DNA of 64,000 nt from the NCBI RefSeq assembly GCF_030687495.1, contig NZ_CP117435.1, positions 4,096,501-4,160,500 on the forward strand. Direction: 5' to 3'. Source of the DNA: Pseudomonas sp. FP453. Lineage in GTDB: Bacteria; Pseudomonadota; Gammaproteobacteria; Pseudomonadales; Pseudomonadaceae. The notes under the pieces were generated by a model. That model worked only from the letters and a program-made list of their open reading frames with translations, was not told where the DNA came from and did no database searches. The position numbers were made by a program, and so were the translations under genes. Shown here one piece after another: positions 1 through 8,291 of the stretch. How positions within the stretch are numbered: the first letter of the stretch is position 1; each line of letters starts with the position of its first letter.

Positions 1-213
1 CCCGGTTGGGAGCATTCAAAGGGTGCACGCCTGGAAGTCCTGACAGCCGAACGCCTCGGCATGACGGTTGTGAATGCCCATGATCTGGTAAAGAGGAGCG
101 CGGTTGTTTTAACCCTTGTCGTTCGCTTTGGAATTCGAAGCGCTCATGAGAGAGGTCCATGCTTCAAAGGCATCGAGGTGTTTTCTGACAGCATCGTCCC
201 ACTCCTTACCTGA
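1..213 (+). CDS. DUF4406-like protein, C-terminal fragment (partial)
   Basis: The first 70 codons are open from the window edge. The beginning, LPGWE-like PGWEHSKGARLEV followed by ERLGM, resembles the C-terminal motif of DUF4406 proteins, which are nucleoside-deoxyribosyltransferase-like and common in phages. That family assignment is from memory of the motif. After about residue 35 the translation no longer looks like the family and overlaps the convergent gene at 109-315 by about 100 bases. In another frame there is a TAA at 110-112, so a single-base insertion before it may have shifted the true end, as in other genes of this window. Confidence 0.4.
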   Translation, partial: PGWEHSKGARLEVLTAERLGMTVVNAHDLVKRSAVVLTLVVRFGIRSAHERGPCFKGIEVFSDSIVPLLT

Positions 214-315
214 GACATTCTTCGATACCACCATCATCATCATTTTCGTGGTTTCAGCATCGAGCCTGACCAATAGCTCGTGTGCTCTAAATCTAAAATC
301 GTCTAAGTCGCTCAT
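109..315 (-). CDS. Small phage-type protein of unknown function
   Basis: A 68-residue protein beginning MSDLDDFRFRAHELLVRLD. I chose the ATG at 315 because a GAGGCG Shine-Dalgarno-like stretch lies just upstream; a longer in-frame version exists. It is hydrophilic with no membrane segment or signal peptide and contains an unusual MMMM run near residue 25. It is transcribed opposite to the other genes of the element. I do not recognise a family. Confidence 0.45.
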   Translation of the reverse strand: MSDLDDFRFRAHELLVRLDAETTKMMMMVVSKNVSGKEWDDAVRKHLDAFEAWTSLMSASNSKANDKG

Positions 316-492
316 GCGCTCGCCTCGAAATTGGCCTATCCGGAGATGCCGGGTCGCGCCCATCAGGCAAATGACAGGCCACCAATGGAAAAGGTTCATT
401 GACCGACTGCATTTCTAGTCGGCCCGATTTGAGCAAGCGTTACAACCCACACCCCCCCTTTAAAGTCAGCCGCTATAGCGGCAAGGATACCT

Positions 493-894
493 ATGCGCCT
501 GAAGAAAGCTGAGCGCGAAAAAGTGCGCCTGAAGTACGGCGGGCACTGCGCCTACTGCGGTGTGGTGCTGGGTGACCGGTGGCACGCCGACCACTTGGCG
601 CCGGTAGTGCGCGAGCTGCTTTCAAAGCAGACCGCCGCCGGCACCTGGAAGCTGGTGTCGGGCAAGCCGCTACGGCCTGAGCATGACGTGCTGGAGAACA
701 TGATGCCGGCCTGCGCGCCCTGCAACATCAGCAAGGGCGGCCAAACCCTGGAAGGCTGGCGCAGCTGGATCTCAAGACACGTCGAGTCGCTGAACAACTA
801 CACCCCAATTTACCGCCTGGCCAAGGCATATGGCCTGATCGCCGAGACAGGCGCGCCGGTGGTTTTCCACTTCGAAAAGGAGCAGCAGCCATGA
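493..894 (+). CDS. HNH endonuclease
   Basis: A 133-residue HNH nuclease. It has a CAYC zinc-knuckle pair (residues 19-22), a central HADH (about 31-34) supplying the catalytic histidine, and a second CAPCNISKG knuckle (about 75-83) that gives the HNH asparagine. These proteins nick or cut DNA using one metal ion, and in phages they often lie near packaging or lysis genes or act as free-standing endonucleases. The start follows a purine-rich GGCAAGGAT stretch. Its TGA overlaps the ATG of the next small reading frame (ATGA), indicating translational coupling. The biological target is not evident. Confidence 0.8.
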   Translation: MRLKKAEREKVRLKYGGHCAYCGVVLGDRWHADHLAPVVRELLSKQTAAGTWKLVSGKPLRPEHDVLENMMPACAPCNISKGGQTLEGWRSWISRHVESLNNYTPIYRLAKAYGLIAETGAPVVFHFEKEQQP

Positions 895-947
895 TCGCCA
901 CCCTCTGGTTCGCCTACGTGTTCATCTACAAGGGGCCAAGGCCATGA
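891..947 (+). CDS. Possible 18-residue hydrophobic microprotein
   Basis: A very short frame (MIATLWFAYVFIYKGPRP) begins inside the HNH stop (ATGA at 891-894) and ends inside the start of the next gene (ATGA at 944-947). An AGGAGCAGCAGCC stretch precedes it at normal ribosome-binding spacing. The residues IATLWFAYVFIY could just span or insert into a membrane. Overlaps at both ends argue that ribosomes pass through it, either as a real peptide or as a coupling device. Confidence 0.35.
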   Translation: MIATLWFAYVFIYKGPRP

Positions 948-1267
948 CAGACCATGAGCTGTTACGGCTGTCAGCAAAGGCCATGGCCTTCGAACTGGAA
1001 TACCGACACGGGAGCGATGCCTTCTACTACGACGATCCAGAATCCGGTCGTGAGCAATGGCAGCCACTCAGTGATGACGTCCAAGCCATGCGCCTGGCGG
1101 TAGACCTTCAGCTCAGCATCCTCTGGTTCACCAACCTGCAGTACGTGATGGTCGAGCGGCGCGGCTTCGGCGAGAACATCGGCTGGACCGATGACGAGGA
1201 TCGAGGTGGCGCTCTCCGCCAAGCTATCACCGTCGTAGCAGCGCAAATCGGCAGCACGCTTCCCTAA
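944..1267 (+). CDS. Phage-type protein of unknown function
   Basis: A 107-residue acidic protein starting MTDHELLRLSAKAMAF. It has a motif-free, mixed alpha/beta appearance with conserved-looking segments YDDPESGREQWQPL and GWTDDEDRGGALRQA. The WxPLxDxxxAxRL pattern resembles small phage proteins that carry a WNPLxxxxDA-type segment, but I cannot name the family with confidence. Its start overlaps the preceding micro-frame by ATGA. It precedes the excisionase and integrase in the same direction. Confidence 0.6.
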   Translation: MTDHELLRLSAKAMAFELEYRHGSDAFYYDDPESGREQWQPLSDDVQAMRLAVDLQLSILWFTNLQYVMVERRGFGENIGWTDDEDRGGALRQAITVVAAQIGSTLP

Positions 1268-1340
1268 ACCCAATCCCCCTACATGCCTGCCGGTGAGCGG
1301 CGGGCGACCTCATGCCGCCAAGCAAGGAAAGGAGCACCCA

Positions 1341-1553
1341 ATGAAAAGAGAGCTGATCAAAATCAGTGAGTTCCAGCGCCGGCGCTGGGGAGAGAATGGA
1401 ACGCCCCAGTGCCCTCAAGCCATACGCAACCACATCCGGAATGGAGCAGTGCCGGGCGAGCAGATCGGGAAACTCTGGTACGTTGATTGGACCGCATTTA
1501 CTCGCTCGGACGGAAACGACCTGGTGGCGATGGTATTGAAAGGAGCTGCATGA
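1341..1553 (+). CDS. Excisionase-like DNA-binding protein
   Basis: A 70-residue basic protein directly upstream of the integrase, overlapping it by ATGA at 1550-1553. Residues 8-50 look like a winged-helix excisionase: ISEFQRRRW, CPQAIRNHIRNG, then VPGEQIGKLWYVDW, the typical pattern of a recognition helix followed by a wing. Excisionases bend DNA and bias tyrosine integrases toward excision. The ATG at 1341 was chosen over an upstream in-frame start because AAGGAAAGGAGC precedes it. The role rests on position, size and helix-wing pattern; I did not see a specific family signature. Confidence 0.65.
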   Translation: MKRELIKISEFQRRRWGENGTPQCPQAIRNHIRNGAVPGEQIGKLWYVDWTAFTRSDGNDLVAMVLKGAA

Positions 1554-2667
1554 TGGTCCCTCGGCCGCGCAACAAGGCGAACAAGAACCTACCGCAGAAT
1601 CTTTACTTCGATGCGCGCCGGTCGACATATCGCTATCGCCGGCCGACCGATGGGAAGTGGTTCCAGTTCGGCGTCGATCGAATCAAAGCAATCGACGCCG
1701 CAAAACAACTGAACCTAGAGTTCATGCGCGGCGCTGACCTGGTCGGCGCAGTTCTCTCTGCTTCGTCGGCGTCGTTCGCCACATTCCTCGACACTTACGA
1801 GCGCGAAGTCCTTCCGCCGCGCGAGCTGGCCAAGGGAACCCTTGGTCTATATGCCGTGCACTTCCGACGCTTCCGCAAGCAGTTCGAAGGCAAGGCGGTC
1901 GACCAGATCACGATCCGCATGATCGCAGAGATGCTGGACGCAATTACGCCCCGCTCGGCGAACCAGTCCCGGGCGCTGCTGATCGACATTTTCAACCACG
2001 CAGCAGCCAAAGGCCTATGCCCTGACAACCCGGCGGCTAGCACCATCAATCGGATCGAGAAGAAGCAGCGCAAAAGGCATACCGTCGAGGGCCTGAAAGC
2101 GATCAGGGAGAAGTCGCCCGCATGGCTACAGAATGCAATCGACCTAGCACTGATAACCGCCCAGCGACGCACGGACATCCTGGACATGCGCTTTGATGGG
2201 GGTTAGGGAAGGTTTCCTCTATGTCGTGCAGAAGAAGACGGCCAAGGCTACTGACGCGGCCTGGATTCGATTCAGGGCCACGCCCGAGTTGCAGACGGTA
2301 ATCAGCCGGTGCCGCGATGATGTCGTGTCACCGTACCCTGGTGCACCGCAAGCCGGATCGACTGAAACAGAAGCAGGCACAGACGAAGGACCACTGGACG
2401 AAGGTTGAGGAGCGGTATTTGACGCGAGCATTCAAGGAGGCCAGAGAGGCGGCGAACTGCTACGCGGGATGGAAGGAAGAGGAAATGCCGGGCTTTCACG
2501 AGGTGCGAGCGCTGTCGCTGCACCTGTACAAGAAAGCCGGCAAGGATGGGCAGAAGATTGCAGGTCATGCGAGCGAGGGCATGACCAAAAACTACCAGCG
2601 GGACCACGAGGAAATCATCTGGTCCGAGGCAGTTCCTGACCTGAATATCAGCGAAATCACCGGGTAG
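1550..2667 (+). pseudogene. Tyrosine integrase, frameshifted twice as read
   Basis: Phage-type tyrosine recombinase that would integrate the element at tRNA-Pro. As read it is broken. The first frame stops at 2206 after a GGGGG run (2198-2202), and the middle frame runs off at a CCC run (2336-2338). Dropping one base at each restores a continuous 371-residue protein, a normal length. The core-binding domain occupies about residues 60-160. The catalytic part shows the first arginine in ITAQRRTDILDM, HEVR for the His/Arg box, and GHASEGMTKNYQ with the nucleophilic tyrosine. Both lesions are insertions in G/C runs like others here, so sequencing error is likely; otherwise the element is locked in place. 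Confidence 0.85.
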
Positions 2668-2697
2668 TTTTGCGCCAGTTTTGCGCAGGTTTTGCGC
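2667..2697 (+). repeat. Three phased GTTTTGCGC repeats after integrase
   Basis: GTTTTGCGC occurs at 2667-2675, 2678-2686 and 2689-2697, exactly 11 bases apart, between the integrase stop and tRNA-Pro. Such helically phased short repeats beside an attachment site look like arm-type integrase binding sites. That role is inferred. Confidence 0.5.
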
Positions 2698-2703
2698 AGG
2701 CAC

Positions 2704-2728
2704 AAAAAAGCCGATCTATCTGATCGGC
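2704..2728 (-). terminator. Rho-independent terminator of tRNA-Pro
   Basis: On the minus strand, stem GCCGATC / GATCGGC (2710-2716 with 2722-2728) with a five-base loop is followed by a run of T residues (2704-2709). It lies just downstream of tRNA-Pro. Confidence 0.8.
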
Positions 2729-2756
2729 TCAAGTGTCTGATTTTACTCAGGAATAA

Positions 2757-2833
2757 TGGTCGGGACGGAGTGATTCGAACACTCGACCCCTAGCACCCCA
2801 TGCTAGTGCGCTACCGGACTGCGCTACGCCCCG
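2757..2833 (-). tRNA. tRNA-Pro(GGG)
   Basis: A 77-base cloverleaf with encoded CCA. The acceptor stem is CGGGGCG/CGTCCCG, the anticodon stem CTAGC/GCTAG holds the loop ATGGGGT (anticodon GGG), and the T loop is TTCGAAT. The 3' end faces the integrase, making it the probable attachment site of the element at 1-2700. Confidence 0.95.
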
Positions 2834-2923
2834 ACTAGGCGTGTTACTGAGTTTGCTTCATAACGAAGCGACCCGAAATATACCGCAAGCTTTTGAAATG
2901 TGGAAGTATTTTAAAAGCTTGAA

Positions 2924-3280
2924 TCACTTCTTCAAAACCACCAGCACATCTTCAAGCTCAGCGATCATCTGGCGGATCATTTGCTTGTATTGGGTGGTGT
3001 CGTCTTTGGCTTCATCACCGGACATACGCTGGCGCGCACCGCTGATGGTGAACCCCTGGTCATACAGCAATGCGCGGATCTGTCGGATCATCAGCACGTC
3101 CTGGCGCTGATAATACCGACGGTTCCCGGTGCGTTTGACGGGGTTGAGTTGAGGAAACTCCTGCTCCCAGTAGCGCAGCACGTGCGGTTTTACCGCACAG
3201 AGCTCGCTGACTTCACCAATGGTGAAGTAGCGTTTGCCTGGGATGACGGGTAGCTCGTCGTTATGACTTGGTTCCAGCAT
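2924..3280 (-). CDS. MerR-family transcriptional regulator
   Basis: A 118-residue regulator encoded last in the thrS-to-ihfA block. The N-terminal winged helix (about residues 17-85) reads [20 protein letters not shown] then [10 protein letters not shown] and RRYYQRQDV, the MerR recognition helix and wing. The C-terminal helix ([14 protein letters not shown]) would form the dimer coiled coil. No metal-binding cysteines or large effector domain are present. The ATG at 3280 ([10 protein letters not shown]) matches the start I remember for Pseudomonas homologues and overlaps ihfA by 20 bases. It is almost always found beside ihfA in gamma-proteobacteria; its target is unknown. Confidence 0.85.
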   Translation of the reverse strand: MLEPSHNDELPVIPGKRYFTIGEVSELCAVKPHVLRYWEQEFPQLNPVKRTGNRRYYQRQDVLMIRQIRALLYDQGFTISGARQRMSGDEAKDDTTQYKQMIRQMIAELEDVLVVLKK

Positions 3281-3563
3281 AAGCCTCAACTCGGGCCTTC
3301 AACTTCTGCCCTGGACGAAAGGTGACCACACGGCGAGCCGTGATCGGGATTTCTTCTCCCGTTTTTGGATTGCGGCCAGGCCGCTGGCGTTTGTCCCGCA
3401 GGTCAAAATTGCCGAAACCGGACAATTTGACCTGCTCGTTGTCTTCCAGAGCGTGTCTGATTTCTTCAAAAAACAGCTCGACCAATTCCTTGGCCTCGCG
3501 CTTGTTCAGACCCAGCTCTTCGTACAGACGTTCCGCCATCTCAGCTTTCGTCAAAGCCCCCAT
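3261..3563 (-). CDS. ihfA: Integration host factor subunit alpha
   Basis: A 100-residue DNA-bending protein that forms IHF with the beta subunit. It acts in recombination, sigma-54 promoters and nucleoid structure. The whole chain is the HU/IHF fold: [20 protein letters not shown] at the start, [20 protein letters not shown], and the [20 protein letters not shown] arm whose proline intercalates in DNA. It follows pheT by 3 bases, the usual pheST-ihfA arrangement, so it is co-transcribed with the phenylalanyl-tRNA synthetase genes. Confidence 0.97.
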   Translation of the reverse strand: MGALTKAEMAERLYEELGLNKREAKELVELFFEEIRHALEDNEQVKLSGFGNFDLRDKRQRPGRNPKTGEEIPITARRVVTFRPGQKLKARVEAYAGTKS

Positions 3564-3566
3564 ACG

Positions 3567-5945
3567 TCACTTCCTTAACGTGGCGTTCAACCTTTGTTCG
3601 AGCGAGGTGAGGATATTTTGTGTCGTGGTATTCACCTCATCGTCATTAAGAGTGCGCGATGGATGCTGCCAGGTCAAGCCAACTGCGAGGCTTTTTCTAT
3701 GCGGATCAATACCTTTACCCTGATAGACGTCAAATAGCCTGAGGTCCGTCAGCCATTCCCCTGCATTTTCACGGATTACATCCAGAACCGCAGTAGCGGC
3801 CACTTCACGGTCGGCGATCAAGGCCAGGTCGCGGCGCACTTCAGGGAAGCGCGACAGCTCGCTGAACTTCGGCATCTTGCCCGAGGCCACTTCCGCCAGG
3901 ACCAGCTCGAACACGAACACCGGACGGTCAAGACCGAGGGTTTTCGACAGTTCCGGGTGGATGGCACCCACGAAACCAACCAGACGCCCTTCACGCTCGA
4001 TGCGCGCAGTCTGGCCCGGGTGCAACGCCGGGTGGCTGCCTGGCAGGAAGGTGAAGGCATCCAGTGCACCGGCGAAACCCAGTACCGCTTCCACGTCAGC
4101 CTTGACGTCGAAGAAGTCCACGGCATCACGGCCCTGCGCCCAGCCTTCCGGCAGACGGCTACCGCACACCACGCCAGCCAACATCGGCTCTTGCTTCAGA
4201 CCATCCAGCTGACCGACAAAACGCAGGCCGCTTTCGAACATGCGCACGCGGTCTTGCTGACGGTTCAGGTTGTGGGAAAGTGCTTTCACCAGGCCTGGCC
4301 ACAGAGACGAACGCATGGCCGCCATGTCGTTGGAAATCGGGTTGGCCAACAACAGCGGCTCGACGCCCGGGTTGAACAGTTCGAACTGCTTCGGATCGAT
4401 GAAGCTGTAGGTCACCGCTTCCTGGTAACCACGGGCTACCAGCAGGCGACGCAGCTCAGGCAGATGCGCACGCGCCTCGGCCTTCGGTTGTGGCGCCAGG
4501 CGCGCTTGCGGGTAACGAACCGGCAGGCGGTTGTAGCCGTACAGGCGCGCCAGCTCTTCGATCAGGTCAACTTCGAGACTGATGTCGAAACGATGGCTTG
4601 GCACTTCAACGTGCCACTGCCCTTCCCCACTCACGGAGATAGCCAGGCCCAGGGCCGACAACAGTTGCTCGATTTCAGCCGGCTCGATCACCAGGCCCAG
4701 CATCTGCTCGACGCTTTTGGCACGCAGGGTGATCGGCGCAACGGACGGCAAGTACTGCTCGCTGACGGTTTCGGTGATCGGGCCGGCTTCGCCGCCGGTG
4801 ATTTCCAGCAGCAGGCCGGTGGCGCGCTCCATGGCTTCACGGGCCAGCTGCCAGTCCACGCCACGCTCGTATCGGTGCGAAGCATCGGTGTGCAGGCCAT
4901 AGGAACGGGCCTTGCCAGCGATAGCGATCTGGTCGAAGAACGCGCTTTCAAGGAAAACGTCGCGAGTGGTCGCGGACACACCGCTGTGCTCGCCACCCAT
5001 CACACCGGCGATTGCCAGGGCGCGGGAGTGGTCGGCGATGACCAGGGTGTCGGCACGCAGGCTGACTTCCTGGCCGTCGAGCAGCACAAGCTTCTCGCCT
5101 TCTTCAGCCATGCGTACGCGGATGCCACCGTTGATCTCGGCGAGATCGAAGGCGTGCAGCGGTTGACCCAGCTCCAGCATCACGTAGTTGGTGATATCGA
5201 CGGCAGCGTCGATGCTGCGTACGTCGGCGCGACGCAGACGCTCAACCATCCACAGCGGCGTTGGCTTGGACAGGTCAACGTTACGGATCACACGACCCAG
5301 GTAACGCGGGCAGGCATGTGGCGCCAGCACTTCAATCGGGCGCACTTCGTCGTGCACAGCTGGCACCGTGGCAACCACTGGACGGGTGACCGACGCGTTG
5401 TACAGCGCACCCACTTCACGGGCCAGACCGGCCAGGGACAGGCAGTCGCCGCGGTTCGGGGTCAGGTCGACCTCGATGCTCGCGTCTTCCAGTTCCAGGT
5501 AAACGCGGATGTCCTGGCCCACTGGCGCGTCGGCCGGCAGTTCCATCAGGCCATCGTTGCCCTCGCCTACTTGCAGTTCGGCTTGGGAGCACAGCATGCC
5601 GTTGGACTCGACGCCACGCAGCTTGGCCTTCTTGATCTTGAAGTCGCCCGGCAGCTCAGCGCCGATCATTGCGAACGGGATCTTCAGGCCCGGGCGCACA
5701 TTGGGCGCTCCGCACACGACCTGGAAGGTTTCCGCGCCATTGCTGACCTGGCACACACGCAATTTGTCGGCATCCGGGTGCTGCTCGGTGCTCAGCACCT
5801 CGCCCACGACCACGCCGCTGAAAACACCGGCGGCCGGCGTAACGCTATCGACCTCAAGACCGGCCATCGACAGACGGGCAACCAGCTCGTCGCGACCTAC
5901 CTGCGGGCTTACCCAGCCACGCAGCCATTGTTCACTGAATTTCAT
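3567..5945 (-). CDS. pheT: Phenylalanyl-tRNA synthetase beta subunit
   Basis: A 792-residue subunit, the standard length, of the (alpha-beta)2 enzyme that charges tRNA-Phe. Domains in order: N-terminal OB-type tRNA-binding domain (about 39-150, with VVGEVLSTEQHPDADKLRVC), B3/4 editing domain (about 210-370), B5 domain (about 400-475), a degenerate class II core, and the C-terminal ferredoxin-fold anticodon-binding domain (about 700-792, FPEVRRDLALIADREV). The start MKFSEQWLRGWVSPQ is the conserved one. It lies 26 bases after pheS and 3 bases before ihfA in one operon. Confidence 0.97.
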   Translation of the reverse strand: MKFSEQWLRGWVSPQVGRDELVARLSMAGLEVDSVTPAAGVFSGVVVGEVLSTEQHPDADKLRVCQVSNGAETFQVVCGAPNVRPGLKIPFAMIGAELPGDFKIKKAKLRGVESNGMLCSQAELQVGEGNDGLMELPADAPVGQDIRVYLELEDASIEVDLTPNRGDCLSLAGLAREVGALYNASVTRPVVATVPAVHDEVRPIEVLAPHACPRYLGRVIRNVDLSKPTPLWMVERLRRADVRSIDAAVDITNYVMLELGQPLHAFDLAEINGGIRVRMAEEGEKLVLLDGQEVSLRADTLVIADHSRALAIAGVMGGEHSGVSATTRDVFLESAFFDQIAIAGKARSYGLHTDASHRYERGVDWQLAREAMERATGLLLEITGGEAGPITETVSEQYLPSVAPITLRAKSVEQMLGLVIEPAEIEQLLSALGLAISVSGEGQWHVEVPSHRFDISLEVDLIEELARLYGYNRLPVRYPQARLAPQPKAEARAHLPELRRLLVARGYQEAVTYSFIDPKQFELFNPGVEPLLLANPISNDMAAMRSSLWPGLVKALSHNLNRQQDRVRMFESGLRFVGQLDGLKQEPMLAGVVCGSRLPEGWAQGRDAVDFFDVKADVEAVLGFAGALDAFTFLPGSHPALHPGQTARIEREGRLVGFVGAIHPELSKTLGLDRPVFVFELVLAEVASGKMPKFSELSRFPEVRRDLALIADREVAATAVLDVIRENAGEWLTDLRLFDVYQGKGIDPHRKSLAVGLTWQHPSRTLNDDEVNTTTQNILTSLEQRLNATLRK

Positions 5946-5971
5946 CCTGCTCTCCTAAAGATTCGTTACGA

Positions 5972-7042
<1,071 letters not shown>

Positions 7043-7097
7043 AAGACGTTTACCACCTTGGGCTACAGGAGCAACCCAGGGTGATTGTCGGGGGTAC

Positions 7098-7454
7098 TTA
7101 AGCCAGAGTGGCTTTAGCTTTCTCGACAATCGCAGCAAACACCGCTTTTTCGTTCACTGCCAGTTCGGCCAGAACCTTACGGTCGATCTCGATGGAAGCT
7201 TTTTTCAGGCCAGCGATGAAACGGCTGTAGGACAGACCGTTAACACGTGCACCAGCGTTGATACGAGCGATCCACAGAGCGCGGAACTGACGTTTTTTCT
7301 GACGACGGTCGCGGTAGGCGTATTGGCCTGCCTTGATTACCGCTTGCTTGGCAACACGGAATACGCGTGAACGCGCGCCGTAGTAGCCTTTAGCAAGTTT
7401 CAGAATTTTTTTGTGACGTTTACGGGCAATGACGCCACGCTTTACACGAGCCAT
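7098..7454 (-). CDS. rplT: 50S ribosomal protein L20
   Basis: A 118-residue basic protein of the large ribosomal subunit that binds 23S rRNA early in assembly. It begins [19 protein letters not shown], contains [20 protein letters not shown] and [19 protein letters not shown], all hallmark L20 segments. It lies 30 bases after rpmI in the infC-rpmI-rplT operon. In E. coli L20 represses its own operon through the rpmI leader; no equivalent pseudoknot was identified here by eye. Confidence 0.98.
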   Translation of the reverse strand: MARVKRGVIARKRHKKILKLAKGYYGARSRVFRVAKQAVIKAGQYAYRDRRQKKRQFRALWIARINAGARVNGLSYSRFIAGLKKASIEIDRKVLAELAVNEKAVFAAIVEKAKATLA

Positions 7455-7484
7455 GAGTTACTTCCTCTAGTCTTGATCCAAAAA

Positions 7485-7679
7485 TTAACGAAGGCGCAGC
7501 ATGCGCTCGACTTTTGCCACGTCAGACGGATGCAGCAAGCTGCTACCGCGCAGTTGACGCTTACGCTTGGTCGACATTTTGGTCAGGATGTGGCTCTTGA
7601 AAGCGTGCTTGTGCTTGATACCGTTAGCAGTTTTCAGAAACCGCTTAGCAGCACCACTTTTAGTCTTCATCTTTGGCAT
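7485..7679 (-). CDS. rpmI: 50S ribosomal protein L35
   Basis: A 64-residue basic ribosomal protein ([20 protein letters not shown], then [13 protein letters not shown] and KRKRQLRG), the normal L35 length and sequence. It sits 60 bases downstream of infC and 30 upstream of rplT. The order infC-rpmI-rplT is near universal in bacteria. Confidence 0.98.
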   Translation of the reverse strand: MPKMKTKSGAAKRFLKTANGIKHKHAFKSHILTKMSTKRKRQLRGSSLLHPSDVAKVERMLRLR

Positions 7680-7739
7680 GTTCGGATACTCCGCATTCAG
7701 TTGATAAACATAATCAGAAGGCCTGCCGTGCCCTGTTGA

Positions 7740-8291
7740 TTACTTCTTCTTTTTCGGGGCGATGACCATGATCAGTTGGCGTCCTTCCATCTTAGGATGC
7801 TGTTCGACCGAACCGTACTCGAGCAGGTCAGCTTCAACCCGCTTGAGGAGTTCCATCCCCAGTTCCTGGTGGGCCATCTCACGGCCGCGGAATCGCAAGG
7901 ATACCTTGGCCCTGTCCCCATCACTCAGGAAACGTACCAGGTTGCGCAGTTTTACCTGGTAATCCCCTTCCTCCGTCCCTGGACGAAACTTGATTTCTTT
8001 TACTTGAATCTGCTTTTGGTTCTTCTTCGCCGCAGCAATCTGCTTCTTCTTTTCGAAGATCGATTTGCCGTAGTCCATCACCCGGCAAACAGGCGGGACT
8101 GCGTCGGCGGAGATTTCCACCAGGTCCAATTTGGACTCTTCAGCGATACGAAGCGCTTCATCAATCGAGACGATGCCAATCTGCTCGCCGTCAGCGCCAA
8201 TTAACCGAACCTCGCGTGCCGAGATATTCTCGTTGATCGGGGCTTTCGGTGCAGCTCGTTTATCTTGTCTCATTTCACGCTTAATAATAAT
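7740..8291 (-). CDS. infC: Translation initiation factor IF-3, AUU start
   Basis: IF-3 binds the 30S subunit, checks start-codon pairing and prevents premature 50S joining. The first ATG gives 177 residues. The conserved Pseudomonas N-terminus ([12 protein letters not shown]) requires starting at ATT, 8289-8291, giving 183 residues. An AUU start is the known device by which IF-3 represses its own translation. The first A of this ATT is also the last A of the thrS stop codon (TAATT). Conserved segments include VDLVEIS-like [20 protein letters not shown] and [19 protein letters not shown]. Confidence 0.95.
   Translation of the reverse strand: MIIKREMRQDKRAAPKAPINENISAREVRLIGADGEQIGIVSIDEALRIAEESKLDLVEISADAVPPVCRVMDYGKSIFEKKKQIAAAKKNQKQIQVKEIKFRPGTEEGDYQVKLRNLVRFLSDGDRAKVSLRFRGREMAHQELGMELLKRVEADLLEYGSVEQHPKMEGRQLIMVIAPKKKK

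Larger units (their letters stand above)
1..2700. mobile_element. End of an integrated phage-like element at tRNA-Pro
   Basis: The segment carries an HNH nuclease, short unrecognised genes with ATGA start/stop overlaps, an excisionase-like gene and a tyrosine integrase whose stop lies about 90 bases from the 3' end of tRNA-Pro(GGG). Integrase next to a tRNA 3' end is the usual end of a prophage or integrative element. The left limit is outside the window, so size, att repeats and completeness cannot be judged. Core housekeeping genes start immediately beyond the tRNA. Confidence 0.7.
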
